64,000 nt of DNA from Isoperla grammatica (taxonomy: Eukaryota; Arthropoda; Insecta; Plecoptera; Perlodidae), in contig OX246739.1 in NCBI GenBank assembly GCA_945910005.1, positions 73,543,523-73,607,522 on the forward strand. Reading direction: 5' to 3'. Positions 12,451 through 23,410 of this stretch are shown piece after piece. The position numbers were made by a program, and so were the translations under genes. Below the pieces are notes generated by a model. That model had not been told where the DNA came from. It made no database searches and saw only the letters and a list, made by a program, of their open reading frames with translations. The stretch's first letter is position 1; each line of letters opens with the position of its first letter.

Positions 12451-13683
12451 AGTGTACCAAGCAAGAGTAAGCAAGTGTAAGCAAGTTTACCAAGCAAGTG
12501 TAAGCAAGTGTAAGCAAGTTTACCAAGCAAGTGTAAGCAAGTGTAAGCAAGTATACCAAGCAAGAGTAAGCAAGTGTAAGCAAGTTTACCAAGCAAGTGT
12601 AAGCAAGTGTAAGCAAGTTTACCAAGCAAGTGTAAGCAAGTGTAAGCAAGTTTACCAAGCAAGTGTAAGCAGGCGTAAGTAAGTGTAAGCAGGCGTAAGC
12701 AAGTGTAAGCAGGTGTAAGCAAGTGTAAGCAAGTGTAAGCAAGTTTACCAAGCAAGTGTAAGCAGGTGTAAGTAAATGTAAGCAAGTTTACCAAGCAAGT
12801 GTAAGCAGGTGTAAGCAAGTGTAAGCAAGTTTACCAAGCAAGTGAAAGCAAGTTTACCAAGCAAGTGTAAGCAGGTGTAGTGTAAGCAAGTGTAAGCAAG
12901 TGTAAGCAAGTTTACCAAGCAAGTGTAAGCAGGTGTAAGCAAGTTTACCAAGCAAGTGTAAGCAGGTGTAGTGTAAGCAAGTGTAAGCAAGTTTACCAAG
13001 CAAGTGTAAGCAGGTGTAAGCAGGTGTAAGCAAGTTTACCAAGCAAGTGTAAGCAGGTGTAAGCAAGTGTAAGCAAGTTTACCAAGCAAGTGTAAGCAGG
13101 TGTAAGCAGGTGTAAGCAAGTTTACCACGCAAGTGTAAGCAAGTGTAATCAAGTGTAAGCAACTTTACCAAGCAAGTGTAATTAAGCTGTGTAAGCAAGT
13201 GTAAGCAAGAGTAAGCAAGTGTAAGCAAGTATACCAAGCAATTCTAAGCAGGTGTAAGCAAGTGTAAGCAAGTTTACCAAGCAAGTGTAAGCAAGAGTTA
13301 GCAAGTGTAAGCAAGTTTACCAAGCAAGTGTAAGCAGGTGTAAGCAAGTTTACCAAGCAAGTGTAAGCAAGTGTAAGCAACTTTACCAAGCAAGTGTAAT
13401 CAAGCTGTGTAAGCAAGTGTAAGCAAGTGTAAGCAAGTATACCAAGCAAGTGTAAGCAAGTGTAAGCAAGTTTACCAAGCAAGTGTAAGCAAGAGTAAGC
13501 AAGTGTAAGCAAGTTTACCAAGCAAGTGTAAACAGGTATAAGCAGGTGTAAGCAAGTTTACCAAGCAAGTGTAAGCAGCTGTAAGCAGGTGTAAGCAAGT
13601 TTACCAAGCAAGTGTAAGCAGGTGTAAGCAAGTGTAAGCAAGTTTACCAAGCAAGTGTAAGCAGGTGTAAGCAAGTGTCAGCA
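12451..13683. repeat. 1.2-kb minisatellite of AAGTGTAAGC-type units
   Basis: An irregular array of two short modules, AAGTGTAAGC (10 bp) and AAGTTTACCAAGC (13 bp), arranged in higher-order groups, with variants such as AGGTGTAAGC and AAGAGTAAGC. All the long Leu/Tyr/Thr-rich open frames here come from the repeat and are not genes. On the + strand it presents well over a hundred GTAAGC words. It lies within the presumed Dpr intron. Confidence 0.95.
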
Positions 13684-14544
13684 AAGCTAACCCATAAACC
13701 TTGTCACATCGGTTATTGTTTAATTCCCTTACAACACTTCCATCATCTCCCACAACGCCAACACTGCCCAATGTCAGAGTGTGTGGGCTATTGCTGTGTA
13801 CGATGGTTCTTGCCCACTCTCATAAAACATTGTCGAGTTGTTCACTAGAATGGTAAATGAAAATAACTGTTATTACTGCAATCAAATAGTACTCTATCAC
13901 ATTATAGGATATATAACGGTAGAACTGTGGATGATTTAGGGGTTGTGGTCTGCATCGGAATGTGATTCCCCCAAAAATTAATACTTTATCATCATTCCCC
14001 ACAAATTTGGACAGTGAATATAACATTATGTCAAAAATTGTAGCCTATGTTTCATAATTTAACAATGTAGACTAATTTACGTCGTAAATACTTTGGAATT
14101 TGTCGAGCATATTCAACCATTGGTAGCGAGGACAGCTAATAAGGGTAGATTGCTGACGGGGCGGCAGACAATACTTACTATGGTAGACGTTAAGATATAA
14201 AACTTTATAATTCGAATGACACACTTTCTTTCGTCGATTTTAAAAGCTTATTTCTGTTACAACTCTTCCCTTCCCGCCAAGCCGGAAAAATTCCCCAAAT
14301 TCCATGTTCTCGTGGAATTTGTATTTCACAACCCGCATATATTGAAAATCTTATTCGGCCTCTTTATATTATCAAGCAGATCACGAGATATGTAACGCTT
14401 CAAACAGATCGCGATTAGAAGAGTCGTCCCGAAAAAGCGAAATATATCAATAAAACAAGCATAGGTAGGCCTACAAATACATGAAAAACAACCAACAAGA
14501 ATACTGCGTTACTGAGGATTATTTTGTATAGACAGTATTAATGT
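13684..14544. other. Non-coding stretch, no gene recognised
   Basis: AT-rich; only very short open frames; no splice-supported exon recognised. Confidence 0.45.
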
Positions 14545-14905
14545 GACGTCATAACGGCCATTTTGGTGGCCACCTGTAGAACGTTTTCTAGTTTCACCAT
14601 CTTTTTGAATAATTGTGATTTTAGCTGTCAATAGAAAACGAACATGTTTACGGGGAAACATGAGAGTTTGAACTCTGAATACGTATTTCCCCCCCCCCTC
14701 CCCCCCTAAACTTTACCGAAAAGATTATTGTATATGCCTTTGTAAACGATTAAAAGAGTAATCGAGACGAAAAGAGTTTATGTTGCTTTCAATTTTAATA
14801 ATATCAAACCAAAGTTAGAGTTGAGAACAGTTAAATGTGAAACATGGTAAGAATGAACTACCAATCACATGCCATGGTGGCCTCCAGTATGGCCGTTATG
14901 CTCTC
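14545..14905. mobile_element. Probable MITE with CATAACGGCCAT arms
   Basis: CATAACGGCCATTTTGGTGG near the left end (from about 14550) is inverted near the right end (about 14874-14903), giving about 28-bp arms with a few mismatches. The interior has a C-rich run near 14690 and no coding frame. Exact ends and target duplication were not resolved. Confidence 0.6.
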
Positions 14906-15612
14906 TCGTTCAGTAACTCAGCCGCTCATACTTGAGTGGAGAAAATGATCGTGTGAGCTAAGAAGGTTCTGACCTAGATGCAGAGTAACGTACATCAAAC
15001 CTGCACGGGGAGTGAAACAAGGTGGCTGTGCTGTGATTTGTTAGAGGCCATCGCGCCTGCTTGAAAGAATGATGGTATATCTGCTGTAATACCAGAGAGT
15101 GCAAGAGTCCTAACTCAGCGCGGGTCATCATCAGGCAGCTATTATACCTAACATTGATATAATTATGACACATACTTGTATGACAGGAACAAGACGAACT
15201 GGTCTACTAAAAGAAGAATACATATTAAAATCTGATATCAAATTATTCCTTCCACCGTTTTGACAAAATATGTGTAGAAATAACTATAGTATCAGTTACG
15301 AGTCAGTTGTAGTTTACACATGCGCAGTAGGTCTACATTTAAATATGCCAGTCTTGTGGGTAATTCCAGTAAGAACCAAAGTCGAATACTGTCAGTTTAG
15401 AAAGATTACAACAGAAACAGTTTGATTGCTCAAGTCAGACACGATTACGTTCAAGATTGTTCTGCTGGTACGTGAGTGTTATTGTGTTTCTTCACCACAA
15501 GATCATTTGTACAAGTTTTGATTCCAGCCTTTTACATAATACATACTTCCGTTCCGCGTATTCCTCCAGCTGAACGACAGTGGGACATGTTAGCCTGGCC
15601 TAAGTGTCGTCT

Positions 15613-15679
15613 CCACAGCCTTCTCGACGAGTCAATCAGCCATCTATATTCCCTGACTGACCCATCGAGAAGGCTGTGG
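15613..15679. repeat. Hairpin family, member A
   Basis: A perfect 15-bp inverted repeat, CCACAGCCTTCTCGA (15613-15627) and its complement (15665-15679), around a 37-nt loop containing GTCAATCAGCC and CTGACTGACCC. Related hairpins occur at 43366-43435 and 45071-45133. The element may be a foldback repeat or a structured RNA; nothing here decides between them. Confidence 0.7.
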
Positions 15680-15785
15680 TCGTGTAGAAGTGTTCCGCTG
15701 CACAGTCGTATAGATGATTTTTAGGATTGATCTAGAAAGCCGTGTTTTGCTCTATCTAAGGGTGCTTGATACTTTATGTGCAATT

Positions 15786-15975
15786 TTCACTGTTGTGTAT
15801 TGTTGACGTTGAAGAGCTAAAGGGCCGTGGTTAGCTCTAATATAGCTAAAGGGCCGAGATTAGCTCTAATATATCTAAGGGGCAAGGGTCCTAGATAGTT
15901 ATGTTAAGGTGCATTTTCCACTGTTGTGCATTGTTGTCATTGAAGAGCTAAAGGGCCGTGATTAGCTCTATCTAA
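15786..15975. repeat. Short tandem repeats of AGAGCTAAAGGGCCGTG
   Basis: A roughly 60-bp segment, CACTGTTGTG[T/C]ATTGTTG then GAAGAGCTAAAGGGCCGTG, occurs at about 15788-15842 and 15917-15975, with extra GCTAAAGGGCCGAGATTAGC pieces between. GAGCTAA..TTAGCTC makes each unit partly palindromic. It lies just upstream of the putative promoter at 16010-16182. Confidence 0.7.
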
Positions 15976-16009
15976 GCATGGAGTTATATGTGAGGAGGAG
16001 ATCTAGCTC

Positions 16010-16182
16010 TAATGGGAGGGGCCGTCCACGATTGTTGTTCCGGAAATGGCCGCCATATTTGTTGTTTACGAATTGTGAAGAAACTTCAGTAGGCCGCACA
16101 GGCCTATTATGCTGTGCGCTACACAGGCTTACTACATTTGTGAAGTACTTTACACCAAGACTGACAATAAGAAACTCGTTAG
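16010..16182 (+). promoter_or_regulatory. Putative TATA-less promoter and 5' UTR exon of the 17.6-kb gene
   Basis: TTCCGGAAATGGCCGCCATA combines an ETS-type CCGGAA and a YY1-type GCCGCCAT, a common pair in TATA-less promoters. A strong donor, TTAG/gtaagtag, follows at about 16182. A non-coding first exon spliced to the acceptor at 17564 is therefore plausible. This is inference from motifs; no transcript evidence is available. Confidence 0.4.
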
Positions 16183-17564
16183 GTAAGTAGATTGAATGGT
16201 TATTTAACTATTAGGCCTAGTTACCTAGTACTTAATTTAGGTTGTCTAGTAGAAAAGCAGCCGTAGTGGGCTATGGAGTAGGCGAGGGCCTGACCCGTAC
16301 AGCCTAGCCCAGGTACTTTACCGGTACGGAGTAGGCCTAGGTACCAGTGAAAGATGAAGTTGAATCACAACATTGTAATTAAACCCTGGCTAGTCCTGAG
16401 AATTGGTAAGGTCACAGCTATGTAGAAAATATTGGCAATTAGTCACGTACCATCAACTAGGCCTAGGGCCTAGGGCCGAGGCCCCTAGCACTCACCTATC
16501 CTAGTCTAGGCCTACGCTTTGATCTAGGCCAATATCTTGAAAATATTGATATGTGGTAAATGAGCTCAAGCCAACAGCATCAATCATACATCCAATCTGG
16601 GCTAGGCCTAAAAGTAGACAAGGTTAAGATAGACAACAGCATTCACTATCACTATCCATGCATCCAACTTGGATAAGCCTAGGTCCTATACACTTAGCTC
16701 ATCTTGATATTATTGTAACATGGTGTGTGACAACTCTTTGTACACAACATTTATACACAACACCGTGTCAAATAGCCTAGGCCTAGTAGGCCTGCCAATT
16801 ATGTATTCAACATGGGCTAGGCTAGGCCTAGTCCGTTTGCATTTGCAGGACCTAGGGCCTCTAGAAATTATTGGCAATAAGTTTATGCCAATTGTATCAT
16901 AAGCGTCAACCATGCACCATGGTATTGTGTGATATTAGATATTGCACATAGGCCTATGTAATCAACTGTTTAGGGTCTAGCAGCAAGGCCATCGCTACCC
17001 TCTGTAGCAATGGTCTCGGCAGTAGGCCCTACCTACGTCATACACTATAGGGTATTAGTTCGGTCAATGTTGCAAGACTTGCAAAGTACATTTGCCTGTA
17101 TTATGTAACATGTTTGAACTGATGTTCTCGATTGCCATAGTTCCATAACTAGGCAAAGGTTTTCTGGCCTAGGCATACTAAGCACTAGGTAATGTTCTCA
17201 AGTAGCAATCACAACATGCTGGCTAGATACAATTTCCATGTTCATGTAGTAGCCATGGCTATGCATTGTAAGTAATTTAACTTGACATGATCAACAAGTT
17301 GTAGGGCCTAATAGTTCTGTGCATGGACATTAATGGACTGTGAGAGGTAGCCCACTCTAATAAATAGTCACTTCTAAGGCCATACACATTTTTACATTGT
17401 ACAGTAATAATGGTTTTTGTTGTAGATTGCTTAATCAATAGATAAGTTACACAAATATTTTCAGATTATAGATAGGCCTACCGGTAGTTCAACTAGGCCT
17501 TAAACTTGTTGATAGGTCAATTATAAGGTCCAAACAATAATATATATATGTATTTATATTTCAG
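16183..17564. other. Putative intron, extremely rich in TAGGCCTA words
   Basis: No coding exon is seen. About twenty AGGCCT or GGCCTA words occur in 1.4 kb, several overlapping. The same word is common elsewhere in non-coding parts of the window, but here its density is highest. Confidence 0.6.
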
Positions 17565-17800
17565 CCAACTCAGACATGGAACTGGAAATAAAAAATATTT
17601 TATTGGAAGTTACATCTCTTCACTTCAAAGTAGCTGTAGCTGCTTCTGAAGATTCATCACAAGCTCTGGATGATTGGTGTGTTCAGGCAACATCTCTACT
17701 AAAATGTAAGAATATAGAAAACTTCTGGTCTACATGCCACAAGTTCCGCTTAAAAGATGAATTTGTACAGCCGGTCAAAAGATTCACATCAACACTGATG
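17565..17800 (+). CDS. Unknown two-coding-exon gene, first coding exon
   Basis: The acceptor tatatttcag/CC ends at 17564; the ATG is at 17576 and the donor CTGATG/gtaagt ends the exon at 17800 in phase 0. It encodes 75 residues beginning MELEIKNILLEVTSLHFKVA, predicted mostly helical, with two cysteine-containing segments (DDWCVQA, WSTCHKF). The next coding exon at 22298 also begins in phase 0, which supports joining them. I do not recognise the family of this N-terminal part. Its companions (P-like transposase, THAP remnant) suggest it may belong to a transposon or a domesticated derivative. Confidence 0.65.
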
Positions 17801-18061
17801 GTAAGTTATTTTCAGTACAAAACTTACAGTAGGTAGCCAAATCACACTCAGTGATTAGGCCTACTTTTTCATAATAAGAGAGATCAATCCTCCATCAGAT
17901 TCAGAACTGGTATGATCTTTGGTTGGTAGCCAGAGTACACAAATAATAACATTTTTGACCTACCATTTAGCTTTATTATTAGGCCTTTAATAATATAATA
18001 ATAATAAATTCCATTTGTTCTCACACATACAGTAGGCCCTACAAGAATACATATAATTACA

Positions 18062-18135
18062 TACAGTAGTATTATTTATTTATATATTTATATATTTATT
18101 TATTTATATATTTATTTATTTATTTACTTATCTAT

Positions 18136-18218
<83 letters not shown>

Positions 18219-18222
18219 TTTC
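18062..18222. repeat. (TTTA)n microsatellite
   Basis: About 160 bp of nearly pure TTTA tetranucleotide. It lies about 0.5 kb beyond the 3' (low-coordinate) end of the - strand LINE remnant, and could derive from a LINE tail. Confidence 0.9.
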
Positions 18223-18679
18223 ATCACGTACAAGCAATATCCTGCTAGATGATGGTGAACAGGTAAATCCATAAGACGTGAATTCTTATGTCTTAATTCT
18301 AAATTCTAAATTTCTTAAGTAACTGGTTACAGTACATGTTATTGTTATCAACCTATAAAGTACCTATGTCTAAAAATAAATACGTACATAATCGTATTTT
18401 TTGGAAATACCGTTATTTACAGAACATAGCTAGTTACAGCAATACACAGAGTTTGTAGCCTATATTCTACATGATGCACAAAGTTGACAGGCTTATTAAG
18501 CAAGCGAGCTTTTTTTTGAAAATTTTATTTTCAGCGAGCGAGCTTGTGTTAAATAGGAATACAAAAATTTTGTATTTTCGACTTGCTCAATTATTAACTC
18601 GTTTATGAATAATTCTTCTTGTCAAAAAGTATGAAATTACTTTTACTTATGTTGATGATTAATTCATCATTCGAGAGAG

Positions 18680-20815
18680 TTTGGACTAGCCTATTGCATT
18701 TACTGCTACGTGTGTTTCGATTTCAAGGTTTTCCTTACTATTATGTGAGAGTGCTTTTGTTGAATCGTCTGCATACAAAATCATTTTATTGTTGAGTTTT
18801 GTGTAATTTTGAACGATATTATTGAAGTAGATATTTAACAGTAACGGGGCTAGGATTGAACCTTGCATCACTTTGCGATGAATGTTTTCTTCGTTTGATG
18901 TGTATATTTTGATTTCGCCCTTTTTTAACTACTTTTTTTATCTCTACTTATTGTGTTCTGTTTTGTAAGTACGACCTTATCCACAGTAATGCAGTATTCC
19001 TTATGCCGTTACTGTGCCATTTATTTTGTCTTCTTTTTTGAAAATTGGAATAATTCTGGTCTTGTTGAGTAACTGTGGGAATTTACCAGTTTTGAGTGAG
19101 TGGTTAATTAGAAATGTTAATGGTTTAGCTAGTTCATTTATACAGAATTTTATTAGAAAAGTTGAAATTCCATCATGCCCTACTGTTTTTTTGGTTTTTT
19201 GTTTGCGAAATATATTTTTTATTTCTTTCATACTTGCCGGTTTTAGTTCCATTTCAGGTTTATTTGATTGGGTTCTATGTTTTGTCCATTAGTGGATGAG
19301 GGCTTTCCTGTCTCCAAGTTATTAGATTTTTGGCTGCGTTTGCCAAGTACGTACATGTTTAGCATGTTTGCCATTAGCTTTGGATTATTTACTAACATTC
19401 CATTCATCATTAGTCCTGTTATGTTATTGTCATTTTGCTGCTTTGAACCTCTTTTATTAATTATATTCCACGTTGTTTTGCTTTTATTTGTAGCCTTCAG
19501 TATAGTATGGTTTACATGTTGTGCTTTTGGTGGTTCAATTGCATGCTTATAGTTTTTCCTGTTTTTTATATAATAGTTGTGCACCTGTTTCTGTTGATGA
19601 TTTGGCACATCTCTACAGAGTTATCTGTTATATCCATTTTTTTGTTTTATTTTGTCGTGTCTTGCCTAAATCTATTATTTTCCAGGGACAAGCTATATTG
19701 AGGTTGTTTTCTATGTTGTCATTGAATACTTGATATTTTTCACTATTTGATTCGTATTCGTTTAGTATTGCCCAGTCCTCCTTTTCTAGTAGTTGTTTGA
19801 AGTACATTAGATTTTCTTCTTTCATGTCCCTTACTCTGGATTTAATTTTGTGATTATTTTTTGTATGCCTATTTCTGTTTTTATTTATTGGTACGCAGCC
19901 CATATTTATGTGAAGCAACTGTGCCAGGTGGTCTGAAGTAGCCGAGTCTATTACCTCTACATATAGATTAGTGTTTTCCATATTGCTTAGTACATTATGT
20001 AACTAATAAGGATTCTTTGTTTGGCGTTCTTCTGGTTGCCGTTTTGATTTTATGCTCCAATTTCAGCATGTTACAGAAGTCGTATATAGTTGCTTGCATT
20101 TAGGGGATTCTGTTTGTGTATCTGGGTTTAACTCTCCGTAAAAAATGATATTGGTATGCTTCTTTTGTATGATGTCTGTTATTATTGTCAGGTTAGCAAA
20201 AAATGTTTTAATATTCCCAACCGGTGCCCTATATAGTGCTGTAATAATTATCTCAGTGTTATTTAAAGTATGAGTTTTGTGACCACAAATTCTACATCCT
20301 TTTCTCTTCTTAAGTTTCCTGATTCTTTTTGTAGTATAGCCTAACTGTCTACACTGTTGCTAGCCCATACGGCTACCCCACCCCCTCTAAATTCTTTCCT
20401 ACTGAATCCTGCTACGAAAATGTAATCTTCCAAGCTACACTCATGTAATACATTTTCTTTCAAAGCATGTTCTGACAGACACACTATGTGGGCTCTATTT
20501 CATGTAATAGTATTCCTAATTTCAATTTTTTGTTTGTAACCCCCTGGATATTTTGGTGTACTATCTTAATTCCCTCCTCGTTATCCTTCGTTTCCTTACA
20601 GGGAATGTTTTGTGAGCTACTAGTATCGCTCCCCGTTTCTATTGTAGGCCAAGGCCTAATTACAGTGTCACTATGCTGCTTTCCCTTTATGTCTATGTTT
20701 ACAAGTTTTGTTGGGTATGTTACCTTTAAGTGTTCCACATTCTCATATCCTGTGAATTTATTGTGGGATCTGTGTAAGTTACTTTGTCGTACCAGTAAAC
20801 CAGTAGAACGCATCT
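18680..20815 (-). pseudogene. Decayed non-LTR retrotransposon (LINE) ORF2
   Basis: Reading right to left, broken frames show the expected order. The endonuclease start (IKIVHQNIQGV, near 20550) is followed by an endonuclease motif GGGVAVWAS near 20350. The reverse-transcriptase N-terminal region (KTVGHDGIS, INHSLKTGKFP, 19001-19252) follows. Next come QGSILAPLLLNIYFNNI and the catalytic ILYADDS (18686-18871). Frames are split by stops and shifts, so the copy is dead. It lies in the intron of the + strand gene at 17.6-22.95 kb, in the opposite direction. Confidence 0.85.
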
Positions 20816-20827
20816 CCGTTTCACATG

Positions 20828-20999
20828 TTAGTTTCCCCTTTTGTTCAGGGCATAGGCTACATCCCTGTATAATTCACCTAATTTATATGCCCCGTTGATA
20901 TTGGGGTGCAAACCATCTGTACTGCTGTCCCGGTTATTCACCTCTTTGTTTGGGTTCATGTATACACAGTGAAGCTGGTCACTTACCCACTTAAAGCAT
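20828..20999 (-). pseudogene. LINE ORF1 C-terminal fragment, SGNH/GDSL esterase-like
   Basis: An open - strand frame ends with TDGLHPNINGAYKLGELYRD and a stop at 20828. DGLHPN-x-G is the C-terminal catalytic Asp-His block of SGNH hydrolases. It ends just upstream of the endonuclease start of ORF2, the arrangement known for ORF1 esterases in CR1/L2-type LINEs. The N-terminal part of ORF1 is missing, so this is a 5'-truncated LINE. Confidence 0.65.
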
Positions 21000-21043
21000 G
21001 AATTATTTGATTAGATTAGATTAAATATTAGAGAAGAATATTA

Positions 21044-21247
21044 TTATATTATTATACAATAACAATAATAATAATAATAATAAAGATAATTATAATAATA
21101 ATAATGATAATAATAATAATAATAATAATAAATTAATAATAATAACTTTTGCATCATGTAGACTTACTGCCTAAAATGCCATTCTTATGTGGTGAATTTA
21201 GGAGTATTTTTATAGAATTTGTTCTACTACTACTACTACTACTACTA

Positions 21248-21295
<48 letters not shown>

Positions 21296-21305
21296 CACTA
21301 CTACT

Positions 21306-21351
<46 letters not shown>

Positions 21352-21367
21352 GCTACTACTACTACTT

Positions 21368-21413
<46 letters not shown>

Positions 21414-21420
21414 TACTACT
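21044..21420. repeat. (AAT)n and (CTA)n microsatellites
   Basis: Degenerate AAT/AATA repeats fill about 21044-21145 and a nearly pure CTA trinucleotide run of about 200 bp fills 21222-21420. The poly-Tyr, poly-Leu and poly-Thr frames here are artefacts of the CTA repeat. Confidence 0.95.
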
Positions 21421-22297
21421 AGCTATTTGTCATGTAATGTAAGTCTGTTAGGCTGTGTATTTTACAAAGTAAGCTCGGCATAGTTAGGGGTATCATTATT
21501 AAAAACTAGAAAAATCATGTAGATTTCTAATTCCTCTCAATATCGAATAATAAGTAACATACAAAGAGAAAAATAATTATTAGATAATAGAATAGATTAT
21601 TTTGTAGCTAATTTCCACCCCTGACCGACCGGGTTGAAGGACACAAGCTATACAAATGAATAGGCCTTCACAACAAAGTAAGGGACATGGAAACAAAATT
21701 GCATCTTAGTAGGCCTATTCAGTTTTTAATAATTCTTTGTCTTCTCGGTAGTGCACCTTTCACGATAAACCTACATGTATGCTACAAATCCCATTATTTG
21801 GCTATAGAAAATGTTTTAATTCAGTCGTCACCACAACTGAAGCACATGATAATAATGCATTTATAATTTTGTGTGCTGTAGTCTCTTATGTGATTTCATC
21901 ATCGCCCTCACCTGTACTGTACTCTCATTGAAACACACCGGTAGCCTGGTTTACCATAATATTAATGACTACTTGATGAACAGTGTTCCGGCACAGGTGT
22001 TGTTATTCCCATTACCTGTTCTGATAAATGCGTTGGCAAAGATAATGAATTCAAAATTCTAGGTAATAACTCCAATAAGAACAATTCAACATTTAAGTTA
22101 CCGTAAAGAAATTGAATAAAAAACCCAACACGATATGCTTATTTTACTTTTTAGTCAACCTGACTGTTGGATATGAACTATGAACTTTTTTTTTTGTGTG
22201 GAGTAAGATCACTCTCTATATGAGTTGTATTGCTTATAGACATAGTTATTGATATTCCCGGACATAACTATTACACAAACTTGGTATTTTCTTTCAG
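21421..22297. other. Intron remainder, no feature seen
   Basis: AT-rich sequence ending in the polypyrimidine tract and acceptor ttttctttcag at 22297. Nothing else recognised. Confidence 0.5.
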
Positions 22298-22951
22298 CCA
22301 GCTGAATCTCAAGAGAAAGATGTTCACTTCGCAACTCAATGCATCCTCAGGAAGGTATTCGAGAACATTCTGCTGTTAACCAACAACCTTCTAGCCGAGA
22401 GGAATGAGCACACACCGGATCCACAACATACTTCAACAACAGATGCTGCTCACCGCTATTATTTAGGCTTTATTCTCCTCCAGCTATGCAAAAAGTTTGG
22501 CGCTTCTCCCTTCAAAAATTTCCGTACTTGTGATTCAACGAGCCCTCCCACTACAGATGACAGTTTGTGGTGGACTACTACTATTAACAGAGGTGGTCTA
22601 GTGCTCTGCACTGAAGAGTTTTATAGTGTGTTCCAAAGTGTTCTTGCGATTGAAGACAGTTATTTCCAAGAAAATAACAAAAACATTAAGAATCTAGTGA
22701 ACATTATTATGTGTAACACTGGTATCAGACAGAAGTGGGAGGCACTGCCTTGGCATGTTGTTGCCCATGTAAGACCTAATGTAAAGGATAATTCTTTCAA
22801 AGAGGCAATACGATTGCACGTTGGTGGTCGTTCGCGAGCTTTTGTGAAATTTGTTAAAGATAATCACAAAAACAAAAATCGCGTTGCCCACGGGAAAAAA
22901 CCACTGCGAAAGCAGCTTGCAGCAGTGCAATCGAAAGACAGTTTTGCTTAA
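22298..22951 (+). CDS. Unknown two-coding-exon gene, last exon
   Basis: The acceptor ctttcag/CCA opens a frame of 217 codons to a TAA ending at 22951, in phase with the exon at 17565-17800; the joined protein would be 292 residues. Visible motifs are AHRYYLGFILLQLCKKF, INRGGLVLCTEEF, WEALPWHVVAHVRP and a basic tail (KNKNRVAHGKKPLRKQ). The order 'GF-x-LxxLCKK ... RGGLV ... basic tail' recalls the C-terminal part of some THAP9/P-like transposase families, but that resemblance is from memory and weak. The gene converges on the P-like transposase, whose last recognised exon ends only about 360 bp away. No nuclease, kinase or zinc-binding site is evident. A frame this long, flanked by good splice signals, is unlikely by chance. 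Confidence 0.7.
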   Translation, partial: PAESQEKDVHFATQCILRKVFENILLLTNNLLAERNEHTPDPQHTSTTDAAHRYYLGFILLQLCKKFGASPFKNFRTCDSTSPPTTDDSLWWTTTINRGGLVLCTEEFYSVFQSVLAIEDSYFQENNKNIKNLVNIIMCNTGIRQKWEALPWHVVAHVRPNVKDNSFKEAIRLHVGGRSRAFVKFVKDNHKNKNRVAHGKKPLRKQLAAVQSKDSFA

Positions 22952-23311
22952 AAAGGAACATCCGGACATTACTTCCACTATAGTAGGCCTTATTCATAAT
23001 ATTAATATTAGGTACTACATATTAGTTATTTCCACATATATACAAATGGGCCTAGTAAGGCTTATGAAATCCTCTCTGTAAATCCTCTTGCTTATGGATG
23101 GTAGTAGGCCTACTATTGTTTAAAGTGTAAATAATATTTCCTCCACTTGCACACACTGGATGTGTTTCATCGTTTTCAACTTGTGTCATGAATACAATTT
23201 GGCCGGTACGTGATATGGACTCAAAGTTTCATGATCATTTTATGCTCTGGTAGGTGGTAGCCTGGGTATCGATCCAGATCCAGCATCTTCACTGTGAAAT
23301 ATTGCCCTTAC

Positions 23312-23364
23312 CAAAGTATGCATATTGTTTTAGGCATTTAAGCTTGCCAACATTATCTCCATAC
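23312..23364 (-). CDS. P-element-like transposase, probable exon 3
   Basis: Acceptor ttaattctag/G and donor TTTG/gtaagg bound 53 nt encoding (R)YGDNVGKLKCLKQYAYF. The entry phase (2) matches the exit of exon 2, where AG+G gives arginine, and the exit phase is 1. A short last exon could start at an acceptor near 23072 (ttacag/AGAGG) and stop within four codons, but this is uncertain. Confidence 0.55.
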
Positions 23365-23410
23365 CTAGAATTAACAAAGTTAAAATCAATATCGATGTGT
23401 TTGATACCTG

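Noticed and set aside
12375..13521. Leu/Tyr/Thr-rich frames of up to 147 codons
   Set aside because: Translation of a minisatellite; overlapping frames on both strands all look alike.
21149..21442. Poly-Leu/poly-Tyr/poly-Thr frames
   Set aside because: Come from the (CTA)n microsatellite.
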